Shown here piece by piece: positions 5,880 through 8,674 of a stretch of DNA of 8,674 nucleotides (within the stretch, counting starts at the first letter, position 1; every line of letters starts with the position of its first letter). The notes under the pieces were generated by a model. The model was given only the letters and a program-made list of their open reading frames with translations. It had not been told where the DNA came from and did not search any database. Made by a program: the position numbers and the translations under genes. Source of the DNA: Methanobacteriota archaeon. Its GTDB lineage: Archaea; Altiarchaeota; Altiarchaeia; IMC4; QMZM01. Where the stretch lies: NCBI GenBank assembly GCA_021731385.1, contig JAKFXM010000211.1, positions 1 to 8,674 of the forward strand, given 5' to 3'.

Positions 5880-7153
5880 TGAATAAAATAAAGGAATTCT
5901 ATAAGCGAAATCCGCCGGTTCTTAATGAAATATCTGACTTAAAGTACAGACATTTCAGATTTCGCTGTCAGGACAACAGATTTGTGAAGATAGACAGGAA
6001 GATAGCAACAAGCAATAAACTCAGGGACTACTTATTGAGGTATAAACCCTTGGATGTTTATTATTCAACGAGTTGCTGGCTTAACCCCGAAAGACTCGGG
6101 TCCAGAACCTGTGAGGATATTACTTCTAACATTTTCCTGTATGCTGATATTGTCTTTGACATAGACAGAAAGCCGTTTAGTGTGAAAAATATAGAACTTG
6201 CGCGCAAAGATACATTAAGGCTTTTGCATATTATAACGGATAATGGCTTAATTGTCAAGTACATATCCTTCAGCGGGGGTAAAGGATTTCACATAGTCTG
6301 CCATGATTCTAACAGGTATAACTGGGGTAATCCACGTGATAGGGAAACGGAGGCTATAAAATACAGAAAAAATCTTGTTGATTTAATTTCGCACTATGAT
6401 GTAGAATTCGATCGTAAGATAACAGTTGACACAAGAAGAATATTACGTGTTCCCGGAACGATAAATCCATCAACAGGTTTCGTTTGTACTGCTATAACTG
6501 AGGATCAGTTAAAAATTCCTGCAGTAGAATTGCTTAAATATCTACCAAGAGTAATTATTAGTGCTCCACTGATCCCGAGAAGGGAAATGACCCGCATCTT
6601 TCAGATGTTGCGTACTATAACGGGGCGTTTAGACCGTTTTGGAGTAAGGTCGCGCCCATCTGACTATTATGCTTCTTCTGTTTCAAGTAATGTTTCGGGA
6701 TTAAAAAGACAGATACTGATTATGAGATATAGCCTGCCTAAAAATGGCCTTGATGGGCTATTAGGCAAATTGCATAAAATACGGGAGGGATATAAATTAG
6801 GGGACATACATATCTTCAGAGTAGATGATGAGATCTATGCCGTTTCACTTGAGACAATGCAGGAACAAAGGGTGAAGAAAATACTCAACGCTGCCGAGTC
6901 TCTTAATTCTTTCACATTCGCAAAATACAAACAAACCTATATGCGGGTTGGTAAAACATTTGACAAGACTGGCAGGGAATTTGGTGAGGTGCCAAAGTAC
7001 CTGAAGACTATGTGTGCAGTGGAAAATAGGAATAGGTACATCAGCAGGCCGCATTATAGATTCTTTAAGAATAATGGAGTGCCCTTGCCAGAATATCCAA
7101 AACAACACGGCGGAGATGATGTATTTATAACGCATGTTATGATAGAGAATTAG
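5879..7153 (+). CDS. Divergent PriS-like archaeo-eukaryotic primase (AEP) with an unassigned C-terminal region
   Basis: 424 residues. AEP motifs are in order. DVYYSTSCWLNPE (59-71) resembles the VY.S...Y..P strand of PriS. ADIVFDID (89-96) gives the metal-binding D94/D96. SFSGGKGFHIV (130-140) carries the SGG.G.H nucleotide-binding motif. ITVDTRRILRVPGTINPSTG (181-200) gives the third acidic residue D184 and the RILR.P.T loop of PriS. It should synthesise or extend primers. It differs from replicative PriS: the segment between SGG.G.H and the third motif is about 45 residues rather than over 100, the Cys/His zinc-knuckle pattern is not evident, and about 150 residues (about 275-424) follow with no match I know. 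These include LPKNGLDGLLGKLHKIREGY and YISRPHYRFFKNNGV. No PriL or helicase gene adjoins. It is coupled to the upstream membrane protein and followed by a transposase relic. Whether it is the cell's main PriS cannot be told here. Confidence 0.8.
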   Translation: MNKIKEFYKRNPPVLNEISDLKYRHFRFRCQDNRFVKIDRKIATSNKLRDYLLRYKPLDVYYSTSCWLNPERLGSRTCEDITSNIFLYADIVFDIDRKPFSVKNIELARKDTLRLLHIITDNGLIVKYISFSGGKGFHIVCHDSNRYNWGNPRDRETEAIKYRKNLVDLISHYDVEFDRKITVDTRRILRVPGTINPSTGFVCTAITEDQLKIPAVELLKYLPRVIISAPLIPRREMTRIFQMLRTITGRLDRFGVRSRPSDYYASSVSSNVSGLKRQILIMRYSLPKNGLDGLLGKLHKIREGYKLGDIHIFRVDDEIYAVSLETMQEQRVKKILNAAESLNSFTFAKYKQTYMRVGKTFDKTGREFGEVPKYLKTMCAVENRNRYISRPHYRFFKNNGVPLPEYPKQHGGDDVFITHVMIEN

Positions 7154-7172
7154 ATGGAAAAGGAAACGTAAC

Positions 7173-7315
7173 TATGGCAATAGGTGGTCTGCTGAGAGCT
7201 TTTTCTCTGCAATAAAGCGTTCTTTTGGAGAAGTGCAAGGGCAACAGGCATTGAAGGTGCTGTAATCGAAGTGAGAAGAAAGTTTATGTTCTGCGATATG
7301 CTTCTTAGTTGTTAA
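7173..7315 (+). pseudogene. Frameshifted C-terminal relic of a DDE transposase (IS4/IS5-like)
   Basis: From 7173 one frame reads YGNRWSAESFFSAIKRSFGE, the 'Y..RW..E..FSaiKR.FGE' end of DDE transposases, with E as the likely last catalytic acid. After GEV (to about 7235) this frame soon reaches a stop. The frame that continues the protein reads RATGIEGAVIEVRRKFMFCD, then MLLSC and a TAA at 7313-7315. A loss of one base near 7236 accounts for the switch. The N-terminal two thirds are missing, since the primase-like gene stops 20 nt before. It is a dead insertion-sequence remnant. Together with regulatory elements it accounts for most of the 295-bp gap before the SPFH gene; family assignment within IS4/IS5 is uncertain. 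Confidence 0.75.
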
Positions 7316-7354
7316 GAAGTTGACTGGGATATAGGCTGTAGAATCAAATAGTTA

Positions 7355-7378
7355 TTGTTGAACTGAATTATTCAACAA
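7355..7378. repeat. 8-bp inverted repeat upstream of the SPFH promoter
   Basis: TTGTTGAA (7355-7362) and TTCAACAA (7371-7378) are perfect inverted copies separated by 8 nt. They lie immediately upstream of the TATA box at 7383. The size and dyad layout suit an operator for a dimeric regulator. It could instead be an end of the degraded insertion sequence just upstream, or a hairpin terminating that transcript. Confidence 0.5.
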
Positions 7379-7382
7379 GGCA

Positions 7383-7393
7383 TTTATATATAT
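7383..7393 (+). promoter_or_regulatory. TATA box of the SPFH gene
   Basis: TTTATATATAT, centred about 61 nt before the ATG at 7449. Initiation about 26 nt downstream would give a leader of about 35 nt containing a Shine-Dalgarno sequence, unlike most other genes in the window. Confidence 0.55.
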
Positions 7394-7398
7394 GTTTT

Positions 7399-7423
7399 AT
7401 AAACGAATATAATAAACGAATAT
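7399..7423 (+). repeat. Tandem 13-bp repeat at the predicted SPFH transcription start
   Basis: ATAAACGAATAT occurs at 7399-7410 and again at 7412-7423, a 13-bp period. The pair spans the predicted start of transcription between the TATA box and the Shine-Dalgarno sequence. A repressor bound here would block initiation; a direct repeat also fits a two-site operator. Function is inferred from position. Confidence 0.5.
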
Positions 7424-7433
7424 TTCAAATAGC

Positions 7434-7440
7434 AAAGGAG
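7434..7440 (+). promoter_or_regulatory. Shine-Dalgarno site of the SPFH gene
   Basis: AAAGGAG ends 8 nt before the ATG at 7449, an ideal spacing that fixes this start. It is the only strong Shine-Dalgarno sequence I see in front of a complete gene in the window. Confidence 0.7.
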
Positions 7441-7448
7441 TATTAAAA

Positions 7449-8327
7449 ATGGTAAACTATTATATAATTGGATTTATAATTTTATTGTTTGTCTTTTTTA
7501 CTGGAATACGGATAGTTAGACCAACTCATCGTGGAGTAGTGGAGAGATTTGGAAAATATCAAAGAGTGTGCCAATCCGGATTTAATTGGATAATCCCCCT
7601 AATAGAAACAATGAGATTCAGAAATATTACAGAACGAATGACAAATGTTCAACCACAAGATATTATAACCAAGGACAATCTAAATGCTCGTGTGGATTTA
7701 GTTGTATATCATAAAGTAAAGGATACGGAGGAGGATATAAAAAAATCATATTATAATGTTGATGATTACAAAACACAAATAATAATGTTGGCTCAAACAA
7801 CGGCACGTAATGTCATTGGTGATATGAGATTTATTGAAGTAAATAGCCAGAGAAATACACTTAATAAAAAACTTGCTGAGATTATGGATAATGAAATAGA
7901 TAATTGGGGAATTTCTGTGATTCGTGTTGAACTAAAAGAAATAACGCCACCAAATGATGTTCAGGAAACAATGAATCGGGTTATAAAAGCACAAAATGAG
8001 AAAGAAGCGGCAATTGATTTTGCTACCGCTGTTGAAACAAAAGCAGATGGGGAGAGGAGAGCAAAAATCAAGGAAGCGGAAGGAATAAAACAAGCATCAA
8101 TACTCAAAGCAGAAGGAGAGGCAAGGGCTTATGATTTAATAAATAAATCATTTGTTGGAAATGCACAATTATTGGAAAAATTGAGAGTCACGGAAAACTC
8201 ATTAAAACAAAATGTAAAAATTGTTGTTCCAGCAGATTCGGAACTTATAAATGTTATTGGCAACTTGGCTGGTGTATTGCCGTTAAAAAAAGGTACCATA
8301 ACTAATTCTGCTGAAACTTCCGAGTAA
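7449..8327 (+). CDS. SPFH/Band 7 (stomatin/paraslipin-like) membrane protein
   Basis: 292 residues. One N-terminal membrane segment (about 4-20, YYIIGFIILLFVFFTGI) is followed by IRIVRPTHRGVVERFGKYQR (20-39) and GFNWIIPLIETM (44-55), the opening of the SPFH domain. QDIITKDNLNARVDLVVYHKV (70-90) and GISVIRVELKEITPP (154-168) complete it. A long charged helix (about 175-230, with Ala/Glu/Lys repeats such as KIKEAEGIKQASILKAEGEA) should form the coiled coil used to assemble rings in the membrane. These proteins scaffold membrane domains and often control membrane proteases. The usual partner gene (NfeD or clp-type membrane serine protease) is not next to it. The promoter region carries an inverted and a tandem repeat, suggesting regulated expression. 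Confidence 0.92.
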   Translation: MVNYYIIGFIILLFVFFTGIRIVRPTHRGVVERFGKYQRVCQSGFNWIIPLIETMRFRNITERMTNVQPQDIITKDNLNARVDLVVYHKVKDTEEDIKKSYYNVDDYKTQIIMLAQTTARNVIGDMRFIEVNSQRNTLNKKLAEIMDNEIDNWGISVIRVELKEITPPNDVQETMNRVIKAQNEKEAAIDFATAVETKADGERRAKIKEAEGIKQASILKAEGEARAYDLINKSFVGNAQLLEKLRVTENSLKQNVKIVVPADSELINVIGNLAGVLPLKKGTITNSAETSE

Positions 8328-8364
8328 TATGAATTTGCACCCGGATTTCATTATGTGAATTGGA

Positions 8365-8392
8365 CCCAAAAACTGCCTTGCAGTTTTTCGGG
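8365..8392. terminator. Two-way terminator-like hairpin between convergent genes
   Basis: AAAAACTGC (8368-8376), loop CTT, then GCAGTTTTT (8380-8388) form a perfect 9-bp stem; CCC and GGG just outside can extend it around one bulged base. Because the outer stem is A/T-only, a T run ends the hairpin on both strands. It lies 41 nt after the SPFH stop and about 50 nt after the stop of the convergent gene, where a shared terminator is expected. Apart from this, 8328-8438 shows nothing I can assign. Confidence 0.6.
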
Positions 8393-8438
8393 CGGCAAAA
8401 TCATATATCTCAATAAGAAATGTTGCCATAGTTATTTA

Positions 8439-8674
8439 TTATTCAATCGTCCTCAAAAACTGCTCGGCTATCTCAGCCACATTTTCATCAGCCCTTATTC
8501 CAGTCCATGGATCATCCCTACTTACAATATTCACTACAACAATACTCGCGCCATTAAAGATGGCACTTCTTGCCTCCTTTAAATCAACGCCACCCGCGGC
8601 AGAGATCAAAACATCATATTTGCTTCTTATCTTGTTGATATGTTTGTATTTTATGACCTTGCCCCTTGCTGTTT
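8439..8674 (-). CDS. Hexulose-6-phosphate-synthase-like (OMP decarboxylase superfamily) barrel protein, C-terminal part
   Basis: The last 77 residues of a gene that continues off the right edge. The visible part reads KYDVLISAAGGVDLKEARSA, then IFNGASIVVVNIVS and DDPWTGIRADENVAEIAEQF before the stop. The 'AGG' strand followed by 'GA..VVV' one beta-alpha unit later is the phosphate-binding end of the (beta/alpha)8 barrel in the orotidine-5'-phosphate decarboxylase superfamily, to which 3-hexulose-6-phosphate synthase (alone or fused to formaldehyde-activating enzyme) belongs. In archaea this enzyme links ribulose-5-phosphate and formaldehyde metabolism. The usual 'VG.aI' after the strand reads VNIVS here, so another member of the superfamily is possible. 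The catalytic N-terminal part is not visible. Confidence 0.6.
   Translation of the reverse strand, partial: TARGKVIKYKHINKIRSKYDVLISAAGGVDLKEARSAIFNGASIVVVNIVSRDDPWTGIRADENVAEIAEQFLRTIE

Noticed and set aside
8355..8582. 75-codon plus-strand open frame after the SPFH gene
   Set aside because: It runs through the terminator-like hairpin and antisense to the hexulose-phosphate-synthase-like coding region, which has clear protein motifs.
1..8674. CRISPR array or tRNA/rRNA genes
   Set aside because: Despite the Cas6-like relic, I see no regularly spaced repeats, and no tRNA T-arm or rRNA-like conserved stretches on either strand.

Overview
The window looks like a piece of an AT-rich archaeal chromosome. 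The evidence is the gene content (an archaeal RecJ/GAN-type DHH nuclease, an MJ0208-type archaeoflavoprotein with ferredoxin-like cysteine clusters, a PriS-type archaeo-eukaryotic primase and a hexulose-phosphate-synthase-like barrel) together with TATA-like boxes placed about 25-32 nt upstream of start codons that mostly lack a Shine-Dalgarno sequence. A methanogen-like euryarchaeote or an Altiarchaeota-type lineage would fit, but no marker here fixes the lineage.

Layout. 1-328 (-) is the start of a P-loop ATPase with a GLRRVGKT Walker A. 386-580 (-) holds a start-less relic that reads like the C-terminus of a CRISPR Cas6/RAMP protein. 581-1975 (-) is the RecJ-like DHH phosphoesterase, divergent across 41 nt from 2017-2754 (+), the archaeoflavoprotein. 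That gene carries a 57-bp palindrome-rich block inside its reading frame, between its two cysteine clusters. 2798-3148 (+) is a small membrane-anchored protein that overlaps by ATGA a 42-residue basic ORF (3145-3273). The latter runs tail to tail, with a 9-nt overlap, into a PIN-domain protein (3265-3753, -). 3826-3918 is a relic copy of the archaeoflavoprotein C-terminus. 3962-5392 (-) is a membrane-anchored DUF4139-type protein.

Divergent from it, 5520-5879 and 5879-7153 (+) form a TAATG-coupled pair: a basic, single-pass membrane protein and a divergent PriS-like primase with a C-terminal region I do not recognise. A frameshifted transposase tail follows at 7173-7315. Then come an inverted repeat, a TATA box and a tandem 13-bp repeat ahead of an SPFH/stomatin-like gene (7449-8327, +). 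The window closes with a two-way terminator-like hairpin and the C-terminal part of a convergent hexulose-phosphate-synthase-like gene (8439-8674, -).

The genes do not form one obvious pathway. The most notable features are: (1) the membrane-protein/primase pair, which could be an undescribed two-gene system; (2) the in-frame palindromic insert in an Fe-S flavoprotein gene; and (3) three separate gene relics (Cas6-like, flavoprotein tail, transposase tail), which mark the region as repeatedly rearranged.
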